A DNA stretch of 52,042 nucleotides from an uncultured Anaeromassilibacillus sp. (GTDB lineage Bacteria; Bacillota; Clostridia; Oscillospirales; Acutalibacteraceae), in NCBI GenBank assembly GCA_930987725.1, contig CAKNKY010000014.1:1-52042 (forward strand), read 5' to 3'. A program made the translations under genes and the position numbers. Within the stretch, counting starts at the first letter, position 1; every line of letters begins with the position of its first letter. Positions 16,422-24,079 of this stretch are shown here, in pieces. The notes beneath the pieces are model-generated. The model saw only the letters and a list, made by a program, of their open reading frames with translations, was not told the origin of the DNA and did no database searches.

Positions 16422-17549
16422 ATGAGGATTCTTTTTGCGGGCGGCGGAACGGCCGGCCATATCAATCCGGCGCTTGCCATCGCGGGCACGGTCCGCGAGC
16501 ATGAGCCGGATGCCGCCGTGCTCTATGTGGGAGCAAAAGGCGGCATGGAGGAGAGGCTTGTGCCGAAAGCCGGTTTCGAGTTCAAAAGCGTGACAATTTC
16601 CGGCTTTCAGCGCAAACCGAGCTGGGCCAACCTGAAAAAGAACCTGGTCACGGTGGCCCACCTGTTCACCTCCACGCAGGAGGCAAAGAACATCCTGCGT
16701 GATTTCCGGCCGGATGTCTGTGTCGGCACGGGAGGCTATGTGAGCGGCCCGGTGATCCGCGAGGCGATGAAGCTGGGAATTCCCAGCCTCATCCACGAGC
16801 AGAACGCCTTCCCGGGCGTCACGAACAAGGCGCTGAGCCGGAAGGCTGCCTACACGATGCTGGCCGTCTCGGATGCCCAGCGCTATCTGCCGCCGCAGGC
16901 GCGCTGTGTGCTGACGGGGAACCCGATCCGTCCCGCCGTGCTGCGCGCAAAGCGGGAGGAATCCCGCAAAAAGCTGGGCCTCGATGAGCGCCCGCTCATC
17001 CTGAGCTTTGGCGGCAGCCTGGGCGCGCGCCGCATCAACGAGGCGGTAGCCGGCTTGCTGGAGTGGAGCGCAAAAACGGGCGCATTCCAGCACATCCATG
17101 CCTACGGCCAGTGGGGCCGCTGGTTCCCTGATCTGCTCAAGGAAAAGGGGATTGATCTGGCGGCCCATCCCGAGATGGACATCCGCGAGTACATCGACAA
17201 TATGCCGGACTGTCTTGCCGCTGCTGACCTCGTCATCTGCCGGGCCGGTGCGATCACGCTCTCCGAGCTGCAGGCGCAGGCGAAGGCCTCCATTCTCATC
17301 CCCTCGCCGAATGTGGCGGAAAACCATCAGTATCACAATGCGATGGCACTCGTTTCCCGCAACGCGGCCCGCATTTTGGAGGAAAAAGATCTCTCCGGCG
17401 AATCGCTGTGCCGCCTTGTGGAGGAGCTGTTCGAGAAACCGCAGACCATCCGCGCGCTTTCGGAAAACGCCGGCAAGATGGCGATCACGGATGCAAACGA
17501 GCGCATTTACCGGTTGATCTGCGAGCTGCTGGGCCGCTCCGTTTCCTGA
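16422..17549 (+). CDS. murG: UDP-GlcNAc:lipid I N-acetylglucosaminyltransferase MurG
   Basis: 375 aa GT-B glycosyltransferase that converts lipid I to lipid II on the inner face of the membrane. The glycine-rich motif AGGGTAGHINPALAIA lies at residues 6-21, GTGGYVSGP near 108-116, LIHEQNAFPGVTNK near 130, and SFGGSLGARRIN near 195. The C-terminal UDP-GlcNAc pocket reads CRAGAITLSEL and PNVAENHQYHNA. The start is ATG 16422 (MRILFAGG) behind a GGGTGG site. Confidence 0.96.
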   Translation: MRILFAGGGTAGHINPALAIAGTVREHEPDAAVLYVGAKGGMEERLVPKAGFEFKSVTISGFQRKPSWANLKKNLVTVAHLFTSTQEAKNILRDFRPDVCVGTGGYVSGPVIREAMKLGIPSLIHEQNAFPGVTNKALSRKAAYTMLAVSDAQRYLPPQARCVLTGNPIRPAVLRAKREESRKKLGLDERPLILSFGGSLGARRINEAVAGLLEWSAKTGAFQHIHAYGQWGRWFPDLLKEKGIDLAAHPEMDIREYIDNMPDCLAAADLVICRAGAITLSELQAQAKASILIPSPNVAENHQYHNAMALVSRNAARILEEKDLSGESLCRLVEELFEKPQTIRALSENAGKMAITDANERIYRLICELLGRSVS

Positions 17550-17622
17550 GTCCGGCTCCGGCACCGCGCACCCGCTTCCCGCATAGTATGGGGTACTTTA
17601 TGAATGGAAGCGGGGAATATTG

Positions 17623-18882
17623 ATGGTGAAATTACGGATTCACGGCCCGAACCGCCTTTCGGGGGAGGTGAGTGTCCACGGGGCGAAGAACAGTGCGCTG
17701 CCGCTGATGGCGGCTTCGCTGCTGTGCCGCGGGGAGTGTGTGTTACATAATTGCCCGCACCTTTCCGACGTGGACGTTTCCGCGCGCATTCTGCGCCATC
17801 TGGGCTGCACCGTGCACTGGCAGGGCGGGAGCCTCGTGATCGATCCGCGCGCTGTTTCCCAGTGCGACATTCCGGACGGCCTCATGCGAGAAATGCGATC
17901 GTCCATCGTCTTTTTGGGGGCGATCCTTGCCCGCACGGGACGGGCTGTGCTCTCTTTCCCCGGCGGCTGTGAGCTCGGCCCGCGTCCCATCGATCTGCAC
18001 CTGCGGGCGCTGCGAAAGATGGGCGCAAGGATTGCGGAGGATTACGGCTGCCTTTCCTGCTCCGTGCAGGGGCTGCTGCGCGGTGCAGCCATTGGCCTTT
18101 CGTTCCCGAGCGTTGGCGCCACAGAGAACATTCTTCTGGCAGCCGCCACGGCGGAGGGCACCACCGTGATCACAAATGCCGCGCGGGAACCGGAAATCTG
18201 TGACCTTGCCGCCTTCCTGAACCGCTGCGGCGCACATGTGAGCGGCGCGGGCGGAAGCACCATTGTGGTGGAAGGCGTGAAGAAGCTTTCCGGCTGTGAA
18301 CACCGCGTGATTCCGGATCGGATTGCCGCGGCCACCTTTATGAGTGCTGCGGCCGCCACAGGCGGATGTATCCGCCTGAATCACGTGCTCCCGGCGCATC
18401 TGGAGCCGGTGCTGCCCGCCTTTGAGGAGCTCGGCTGTTCCATGGAGTGGGATGACACGAGCCTTCGCATTACGGCGCCCGGGCGCTTGGGGCGGATCAA
18501 GAGCGTGCGCACCATGCCGTATCCCGGTTTCCCCACAGATGCCCAGCCGCCGCTCATGGCCGCGGCGTGCCTTGGTTCCGGGCCGAGCATTTTTGTGGAG
18601 ACTATTTTTGAAAGCCGTTATAAGCATGTGGGCGAACTGCTTCGCCTTGGAGCAAACATCAAGGTGGAGGGACGCGTTGCCGTGGTGGAGGGTGTGCCTC
18701 GTCTATCGGGAGCGCCTGTGGAGGCAGCCGATCTGCGCGGCGGCGCAGCGCTCGTGGTGGCGGGTCTGGCCGCGCGCGGCCTCACGGAGGTGACGGGGCT
18801 GCGCCACATTGACCGCGGGTATGAAAATCTGGAGCGCAGCCTTGCCCAGCTCGGCGCCGATATTTGCCGGGAATATGAATAA
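17623..18882 (+). CDS. murA: UDP-N-acetylglucosamine 1-carboxyvinyltransferase MurA
   Basis: 419 aa. First committed step of peptidoglycan synthesis (PEP plus UDP-GlcNAc), the fosfomycin target. Substrate-binding KNSALPLMAASLL is near residue 21. The active-site cysteine loop FPGGCELGPRPIDLH keeps Cys, implying the fosfomycin-sensitive form. LRGGAALVVAGLAARG lies near the C-terminus. ATG 17623 is 7 nt after a GGGG site; a TTG one codon earlier is also possible. It occupies the place where murC/murB often stand. Confidence 0.95.
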   Translation: MVKLRIHGPNRLSGEVSVHGAKNSALPLMAASLLCRGECVLHNCPHLSDVDVSARILRHLGCTVHWQGGSLVIDPRAVSQCDIPDGLMREMRSSIVFLGAILARTGRAVLSFPGGCELGPRPIDLHLRALRKMGARIAEDYGCLSCSVQGLLRGAAIGLSFPSVGATENILLAAATAEGTTVITNAAREPEICDLAAFLNRCGAHVSGAGGSTIVVEGVKKLSGCEHRVIPDRIAAATFMSAAAATGGCIRLNHVLPAHLEPVLPAFEELGCSMEWDDTSLRITAPGRLGRIKSVRTMPYPGFPTDAQPPLMAAACLGSGPSIFVETIFESRYKHVGELLRLGANIKVEGRVAVVEGVPRLSGAPVEAADLRGGAALVVAGLAARGLTEVTGLRHIDRGYENLERSLAQLGADICREYE

Positions 18883-18898
18883 CGGGACCTTCACACCG

Positions 18899-18935
18899 CT
18901 CAGCTGAGCGGAAGGCCTCTCAGCTGAATGGAAGG
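18899..18935 (+). repeat. Short tandem repeat before ftsQ
   Basis: CTCAGCTGAGCGGAAGG and CTCAGCTGAATGGAAGG lie 20 nt apart (15 of 17 identical), each holding a TCAGCTGA palindrome. The repeat lies in the murA-ftsQ gap and reaches into an alternative ATG at 18928. Confidence 0.6.
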
Positions 18936-18960
18936 TTTGAAAGAAGGAAGTGAAAGCGAG

Positions 18961-20115
18961 ATGGGAGAATCGAGAAAGCCGACCAGGCGGCCTGACCGGC
19001 CCCCGGTTCGCCGTCCCTCCGGGGACAGGCGGCCGGGTGATTCTTCGCGCCGTCCCGCTTCCCGTCCGGGGCAGCCCGGCGCGGGCCGTCCCATTCCCCG
19101 CACAGGCGTCAGGCCGGTGCAGGCCGGTGCAGGGCGTTCCCTTCCGCACACGGGCGTCAGGCAAACGCCACCCATGCGCCGTCCGGCGCAGCAGCCGCGC
19201 AGCAGGCCGAAGCAGGCGCCGCCGCCCAAGCCTGTCAGACGGCGGCCGCCTCTCAGCGCGGCGGAACGCCGCAGACGCCGCCGCAGGCGCATGTTTTTCT
19301 TTTACATTTTCCTGTTCCTCGCCGTGATCGGCACGGCTGTCACTCTTTCCCTCACGGTGCTGTTCCGCGTGGAGCGCATCGAAGTGCGGGGCGAGAGCCG
19401 GTATTCCGCCGAGCAGATTATGCAGGCCTCCGGTCTGGAGACGGGTGGCAACCTCTTTTTGACGGACACAGGAGCGGCGGCTGCTGCCATTGAGAAGGCG
19501 CTGCCCTACATTGGCGAGGCGAAGGTTTCGCGCGTGCTCCCGTCGGAGCTTTCCATCTCCGTGCAGGAGGAACCGGCCGCCTCCGCCATCCTCTGGGAAG
19601 GGCAGTACGTTGTGCTCGGCGCTTCCGGAAAGGTGCTGGAGCTGGCGTCCGCCGCACCGGAAAACTGCCCTGTCATCAAGGGTGTGGTGATGCAGCAGGC
19701 GGAGCCCGGTTCCGCCGCCGCCTTTGCGGACGAGGAGGCAAGCACCGTTCTGCAGCGGCTCACATCCGCCCTCTCGGCAGTCGGCGTTTCGCCTGTTTCC
19801 GAGATCGATCTCACGGATCTTTACCGCGTCTCCGTGCTGTACGACGGCAGAATCTCGCTGCAGCTGGGGGCTCCCACAAATTATGAGGAAAAGCTTCGTT
19901 TCTTCACGGCGCTGCTTGAGCAGGGCCGTATTTCCGAAACGGATTCCGGCACGTTTGATCTCAGCCTGGCGGCGGAGACAAACCACGGCTATTTTGAGGA
20001 GGGGCTGCCTTCCTCTGCGCCGGCTTCTTTCGCACCCGCATCCTCAGACACGGTTTCCCCCGGTTCGGCTTCTTCCGGCGGTGATTCTTCCGCTGCGGCG
20101 CCGGCCGCCGGGTGA
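18961..20115 (+). CDS. FtsQ/DivIB-type cell division protein
   Basis: 384 aa. About 105 residues of Arg/Pro-rich cytoplasmic N-terminus contain two GAGR-x-x-P-x-TGVR repeats and a run of Arg before the single membrane helix (MFFFYIFLFLAVIGTAVTLSLTVLF). The extracytoplasmic POTRA domain (FRVERIEVRGESRYSAEQI) and FtsQ-type domain follow (YIGEAKVSRVLPSELSISVQEEPA). A Ser/Ala-rich tail ends the protein. With FtsL it regulates septal peptidoglycan synthesis. ATG 18961 follows AAGGAAG; ATG 18928, 11 codons earlier, is possible. It sits between murA and ftsZ, with ftsA absent. Confidence 0.85.
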   Translation: MGESRKPTRRPDRPPVRRPSGDRRPGDSSRRPASRPGQPGAGRPIPRTGVRPVQAGAGRSLPHTGVRQTPPMRRPAQQPRSRPKQAPPPKPVRRRPPLSAAERRRRRRRRMFFFYIFLFLAVIGTAVTLSLTVLFRVERIEVRGESRYSAEQIMQASGLETGGNLFLTDTGAAAAAIEKALPYIGEAKVSRVLPSELSISVQEEPAASAILWEGQYVVLGASGKVLELASAAPENCPVIKGVVMQQAEPGSAAAFADEEASTVLQRLTSALSAVGVSPVSEIDLTDLYRVSVLYDGRISLQLGAPTNYEEKLRFFTALLEQGRISETDSGTFDLSLAAETNHGYFEEGLPSSAPASFAPASSDTVSPGSASSGGDSSAAAPAAG

Positions 20116-20227
20116 CCGGTGCGGCTTGCATTTTCAGGGCGCGTGTGCTATCCTTGAAACAGGTTTTTCCGCTTGGCGGCTGGAAAAACGGGATACAGGG
20201 TTTTTTTCCCAATTCCCAAATTCTTTA

Positions 20228-20256
20228 TTGAATTTACATGCAAAACATGGTACAGT
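20228..20256 (+). promoter_or_regulatory. Probable ftsZ promoter
   Basis: TTGAAT, 17 nt, TACAGT, about 84 nt before the ftsZ start, in a 224-nt AT-rich gap. A second overlapping reading (TTTACA, 17 nt, TAATGT) is possible. Just upstream, at about 20164-20189, GTTTTTCC and GGAAAAAC form a weak hairpin. Confidence 0.5.
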
Positions 20257-20339
20257 AATGTTATATTGTTCTGAGAATTCGTGAAAGGCGGGCGGCGCAT
20301 GGCCGCGCTGCCGGAACTTCAAATAAGGGGGACGCGGCA

Positions 20340-21473
20340 ATGTCTTTTGAGATCGACAACGACTTTGACAACACTGGCGTTATCATAAAGGTAATTGGTG
20401 TCGGCGGCGGCGGCGGAAATGCGATCGACCGCATGGTCACCATGGGTGCGAAGGGCATGGAGTTTATCACGGTAAACACTGATAAGCAGGCCCTGGCACG
20501 CTCGAAAGCAACGCAGAAAATCCAGATCGGCGAAAAAGTGACGCACGGCAAGGGTGCAGGTTCCAAGCCTGAGGTGGGCCAGAAGGCCGGCGAGGAGAGC
20601 CGCGAGGCAATTGCCGCGGCTATCCGCGGCAGCGACATGGTCTTTATCACTGCAGGCATGGGCGGCGGCACCGGCACCGGTGCTGCGCCGATCGTGGCGG
20701 AAATTGCCCGTGATATGGGCATCCTGACCGTCGGCATTGTCACGAAGCCGTTCCAGTTTGAGGGCAAGCGCCGCATGGAGCAGGCTGAGGGCGGTATTGC
20801 CGCGCTGCGCGAGCATGTGGATTCCCTCGTCGTCATCCCGAACGAGCGGCTGAAGCTCGTGAGCGAGCAGAAAATTACGCTGCTGAATGCGTTCTCTGTG
20901 GCGGACGACGTGCTTCGCCAGGGCGTGCAGAGTATTTCCGATCTGATCAAGCTGCCCGGCCTGGTCAACCTGGACTTTGCCGACGTAACGGCTGTCATGA
21001 AGGACGCCGGCTACGCCCACATGGGCGTGGGACGTGCCTCCGGCAAGGATAAGGCGGAAGCCGCTGCCAACATGGCGATCTCCAGCCCGCTGCTGGAGAC
21101 GGCAATCAACGGCGCCAAGGGCGTGATCATCAACATCACGTCTTCGCCCGACATCGGCCTCGAGGAGATCGAGACGGCCTCCTCCATGATCACGAAGCAG
21201 GCCCATGAGGATGCGAACATCATCTGGGGCGCCGCGTTCGATGAGACGATGGAAGACGAGATGAGCGTCACCGTGATTGCGACCGGTTTCTCCACACACG
21301 ACGGCAGCCCTGCACCGGAAGAGAGCAAGAAGGATGTCTCCTCCCGCTCTTCCGCCGGCACGGCCTCGGCTTACTCTGCGCCGCGCGAGTCTTCCTCGCC
21401 GTCGCTTGACAGCAATCCCATGGTGGATGACAGCGACTTTGTGGACATCATGTCCATCTTCAACAAGAAATAA
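20340..21473 (+). CDS. ftsZ: Cell division protein FtsZ
   Basis: 377 aa tubulin-like GTPase forming the Z ring. The N-terminal [14 protein letters not shown] begins the nucleotide-binding domain. Tubulin signature [10 protein letters not shown] is near residues 107-116. [25 protein letters not shown] and the T7 loop region [11 protein letters not shown] (catalytic Asp) follow. A Ser/Pro-rich linker precedes the conserved C-terminal peptide [14 protein letters not shown], which binds anchors such as SepF or FtsA. Since ftsA is not in the cluster, SepF may be the anchor (inference). Confidence 0.98.
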   Translation: MSFEIDNDFDNTGVIIKVIGVGGGGGNAIDRMVTMGAKGMEFITVNTDKQALARSKATQKIQIGEKVTHGKGAGSKPEVGQKAGEESREAIAAAIRGSDMVFITAGMGGGTGTGAAPIVAEIARDMGILTVGIVTKPFQFEGKRRMEQAEGGIAALREHVDSLVVIPNERLKLVSEQKITLLNAFSVADDVLRQGVQSISDLIKLPGLVNLDFADVTAVMKDAGYAHMGVGRASGKDKAEAAANMAISSPLLETAINGAKGVIINITSSPDIGLEEIETASSMITKQAHEDANIIWGAAFDETMEDEMSVTVIATGFSTHDGSPAPEESKKDVSSRSSAGTASAYSAPRESSSPSLDSNPMVDDSDFVDIMSIFNKK

Positions 21474-21505
21474 TTTACTGCGATTGCATCCTGCGATCGC
21501 AGTCG

Positions 21506-21553
21506 GGGAACGGAAAGGGGCGCAGGCCCTGCTTTCCGTTCCCTGTTCTTTTG
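21506..21553 (+). terminator. Terminator of the dcw cluster
   Basis: GGGAACGGAAAG pairs with CTTTCCGTTCCC (21506-21517 with 21532-21543), then TGTTCTTTTGC. A smaller ACTGCGAT/ATCGCAGT hairpin lies directly before it (21477-21503). The 333-nt gap 21474-21806 also holds the next promoter and otherwise nothing that I recognise. Confidence 0.8.
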
Positions 21554-21623
21554 CACGTTTTTTCGCAAACAGGGCATACTGACACAAGAGGGTTTCCCAA
21601 TGGTAGCGAATTTGTAACTTGTC

Positions 21624-21652
21624 TTGCGGCCCTTCCGAAAATATGGTAAAAT
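21624..21652 (+). promoter_or_regulatory. Promoter of the lipoprotein pair
   Basis: TTGCGG, 17 nt, TAAAAT, about 155 nt before the SGNH lipoprotein start. Confidence 0.6.
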
Positions 21653-21806
21653 AAACGGGAAAACCGCCGGGGGCGCCTGTGTTGGGCCCGCTTTTTTGCC
21701 TGTGCCGCATTTTTCCTGCCGGAATCCTGCCAAAAAGCCCAGGCAAACGCCGCAGGCTGCTCTGCGCGGTCCGGATTTTCCTCTGCCGAAAGGATGGATC
21801 TGAGTC

Positions 21807-22727
21807 ATGAAAAGAAAAATTCTGGCGATTCTGCTCGCCGTTATGCTGGTGAGTGCGGGCTGTGCGGAGCGCCCCTCCTCTTCCGCGTCATCTGAATCCG
21901 CTTCCTCTGCCGCCGGTTCCGCCGCCGAGGTGTCCGAACCGGAATCCTCTGCGCAGGAGGTGTCCTCCGCTGCTTCTTCGTCTGATGCGGCCGCTTCCGG
22001 AGGGGAAACGTCTTCCGCCGGGAGCGGGGCCTCCTCCGCGCCGGAGAGCACGGCCGTTTCCGCTTCCGTTTCGGGGGCGCTGCCGGAATCGCCCCGCGCG
22101 GCTGATTCCTTCTTTGACGACGCCATTTTCATCGGGGATTCCGTCAGTTTGAAGCTGAATCTTTTCACCACGAAAACACGGCAGACAGAGCCAAACCTGC
22201 TGGGCAAGGCCCAGTTCCTCACGGCGGGCAGCATGGGCAGCGGCAACGCATTGCAGCCGGTGTCGGATGAATCCATTCACCCGCTCTACAACGGCACCAA
22301 GATGTCTTTGGCCGATGCCGTCGCCGCGGCCGGGGCGAAAAAGGTGTATATCATGCTGGGCATGAACGACCTTGCTGTCTATGGCGTGGACGGTGCCGCC
22401 GCCAACATGGAAACGCTGCTCAAAGGGATTCTGGAAAAATCTCCGGACGCGAAGATTTTTGTGGAGACCGCCACACCGCTTGTCAAGGCGAAGAACATTG
22501 CCGGAAACAAGCTCAACAACGACAATATGCGCCTTTATAACGAAAAGCTTTCGGAGATGTGCCAGCGCAACGGCTGGTATCTTGTGGATATCTGTTCCGC
22601 CGTGCAGGACAGCGAAGGCAACCTCAACGTTTCCTACTGCAGCGACCCGGATGACATGGGCATTCATTTTACGGACGAGGGCTGCCGCGTGTGGATCGAT
22701 TACCTCTATACGCATACGCCGCAATAA
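21807..22727 (+). CDS. SGNH/GDSL-type hydrolase lipoprotein
   Basis: 306 aa. A signal peptide with lipobox VSAGC (Cys about 19) anchors it outside the membrane. A Ser/Ala-rich linker runs to about residue 98. The SGNH domain has block I FIGDSVS, the oxyanion Asn in LGMNDL, and the catalytic Asp/His in DDMGIHFTDEG. SGNH proteins remove or transfer acyl groups on polysaccharides or lipids. It pairs with a second lipoprotein gene 33 nt downstream; relatives of the pair often accompany MBOAT O-acylation genes, but none is here. Confidence 0.85.
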   Translation: MKRKILAILLAVMLVSAGCAERPSSSASSESASSAAGSAAEVSEPESSAQEVSSAASSSDAAASGGETSSAGSGASSAPESTAVSASVSGALPESPRAADSFFDDAIFIGDSVSLKLNLFTTKTRQTEPNLLGKAQFLTAGSMGSGNALQPVSDESIHPLYNGTKMSLADAVAAAGAKKVYIMLGMNDLAVYGVDGAAANMETLLKGILEKSPDAKIFVETATPLVKAKNIAGNKLNNDNMRLYNEKLSEMCQRNGWYLVDICSAVQDSEGNLNVSYCSDPDDMGIHFTDEGCRVWIDYLYTHTPQ

Positions 22728-22760
22728 CCAGAGCTGCTGCCGAGAAAGGACCGATCAAAG

Positions 22761-23225
22761 ATGAAAAAGATTGCCGCATTCCTGTGCACATTTTGCCTGC
22801 TGTTCTCCATGACCGCGTGCAGCGGGCAGGAGCAGAAAAATGCCGATCTCTCCGCCGTGATGGACGAGATGAAGGCGGTGCTGGAAAACACTGAGATGAT
22901 GGATCTCACGGAAAACGACCTCATGCCGCAGTATGGCGTTGACGCGGCGGACTGTGAGCAGTTTGCCGTCTATATCGACTCCACCGGCCTGAAGGGCGAC
23001 GAGATTGTGCTGCTTCAGGGCGTGGATGAGGATGCCGCCGCCCGCCTCAAGGAGAAGATGGACGAGCGTTACCAGCAGAAAGAGAACACCATGAAAGACT
23101 ACCAGCCCGAGGAGTTTGCCATGCTGCAGGCTTGCAGCGTGGAGCAGCAGGGCACCTATGTGAGTATGATCGTCTCCCCGCAGCACGAGGAGCTCGAAAA
23201 GATCTATCAGGAGGCCTTTGCTTGA
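22761..23225 (+). CDS. DUF4358-like lipoprotein
   Basis: 154 aa. Lipobox SMTACS gives a lipidated Cys near residue 20. The rest (about 130 residues) resembles DUF4358: an MDEMKAVLENTEMMDLTENDLMP opening, a central Y-x-D-STG segment, then a helix of KEKMDERYQQKENTMKDYQPEE. This family is often next to SGNH or MBOAT genes in Clostridia; its function is unknown. It is followed by a bidirectional terminator. Confidence 0.75.
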   Translation: MKKIAAFLCTFCLLFSMTACSGQEQKNADLSAVMDEMKAVLENTEMMDLTENDLMPQYGVDAADCEQFAVYIDSTGLKGDEIVLLQGVDEDAAARLKEKMDERYQQKENTMKDYQPEEFAMLQACSVEQQGTYVSMIVSPQHEELEKIYQEAFA

Positions 23226-23245
23226 TTTTCTCCTGACTGGAACGC

Positions 23246-23292
23246 AAATCCCCCGTGCCGATCTGTCCCGATCGGCGCGGGGGATTTTGTCT
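23246..23292. terminator. Bidirectional terminator between convergent genes
   Basis: An 18-bp stem (23246-23263 with 23270-23287, one G-U pair) beginning AAATCCCCCG and ending CGGGGGATTTTG. It serves the lipoprotein pair on the plus strand and could serve the sirtuin gene on the minus strand. Confidence 0.85.
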
Positions 23293-23337
23293 TTGAAATG
23301 CTTTTGTGCGGCAGGTGCCTCTCTTTCCCGCCTTTGC

Positions 23338-24060
23338 TCAGACCTTGATTTGCCTCAGAATTTTTCCTACGCTGCCGGTGATGACGAGGTTGGCGCGGCT
23401 ATCCATCGGCGTGGGGCTGCGGTTGATCACGGCGAGGCGGTCGCCGTCGTAGTAGCTGACAAGGCCGCTGGCCGGATAGACAGCCAGAGACGTGCCGGCG
23501 ATGATCAGCATATCGGCGTTTGAAATGGCGCGCACGGCGCCTTCCAGCGTGCGCTGATCCAGGCTTTCCTCATAGAGGACTACGTCAGGCTTCACAACGC
23601 CGCCGCAGACGGGGCACAGGGGAATGCCCGTGCTGTGCAGGATAAAATCAAGGCCGTATTCCCTGTGGCATTTCCGGCAGTAATTGCGCAGCACGGAGCC
23701 GTGCAGCTCGTAGACGGTTTTGCTGCCGGCCGCCTGGTGGAGGCCGTCAATGTTCTGCGTCACAATGGCCGAAAGTTTCCCGGCGCGCTCCAGCTCGGCC
23801 AGCTTTTTGTGGGCGTCGTTCGGCTTTGCGTCAGGGTAAAGAAGCTTGTCGCGGTAAAAGTCGTAGAACTCGGCTGTGTGCCGCTCATACATGGTGTGAC
23901 TCAGCATTTCCTCCGGTGGGTATTTGTATTTCTGGTGATAGAGCCCGTCCGTGCTGCGAAAATCGGGAATCCCGCTTTCCGTGGAGACGCCCGCGCCGCC
24001 GAAAAAGACAATCCGGTGGCTGTTGTCCACCCATTCCTGCAGCTTTTCCATATCCGTCAT
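23338..24060 (-). CDS. Sir2-family NAD-dependent protein deacylase
   Basis: 240 aa, the usual bacterial CobB/Sir2 size. It removes acyl groups from lysines using NAD. GAGVSTESGIPDFRS binds NAD (about residues 22-36), QNIDGLHQAAG lies near 103, the catalytic His is in ELHGS near 119, and Zn ligands are YCRKC and CPVC. The Rossmann-fold end reads IIAGTSLAVYPASG. Start 24060 is behind AAAGGAGGAA. It lies 19 nt after the aldehyde dehydrogenase gene and is probably co-transcribed with it. Confidence 0.93.
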   Translation of the reverse strand: MTDMEKLQEWVDNSHRIVFFGGAGVSTESGIPDFRSTDGLYHQKYKYPPEEMLSHTMYERHTAEFYDFYRDKLLYPDAKPNDAHKKLAELERAGKLSAIVTQNIDGLHQAAGSKTVYELHGSVLRNYCRKCHREYGLDFILHSTGIPLCPVCGGVVKPDVVLYEESLDQRTLEGAVRAISNADMLIIAGTSLAVYPASGLVSYYDGDRLAVINRSPTPMDSRANLVITGSVGKILRQIKV

Positions 24061-24079
24061 GGCACATTCCTCCTTTGGC

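Noticed and set aside
14889-17564. 891-codon open frame on the minus strand
   Set aside because: It lies antisense to ftsW and murG, is rich in His, Arg and Gln, has no family motif, and is produced by codon bias of the plus-strand genes.
21850-22110. Repetitive TCC/GCC-rich stretch that looks like a DNA repeat
   Set aside because: It encodes the Ser/Ala-rich linker of the lipoprotein; it has no regular unit or spacer, so it is neither CRISPR nor a satellite.
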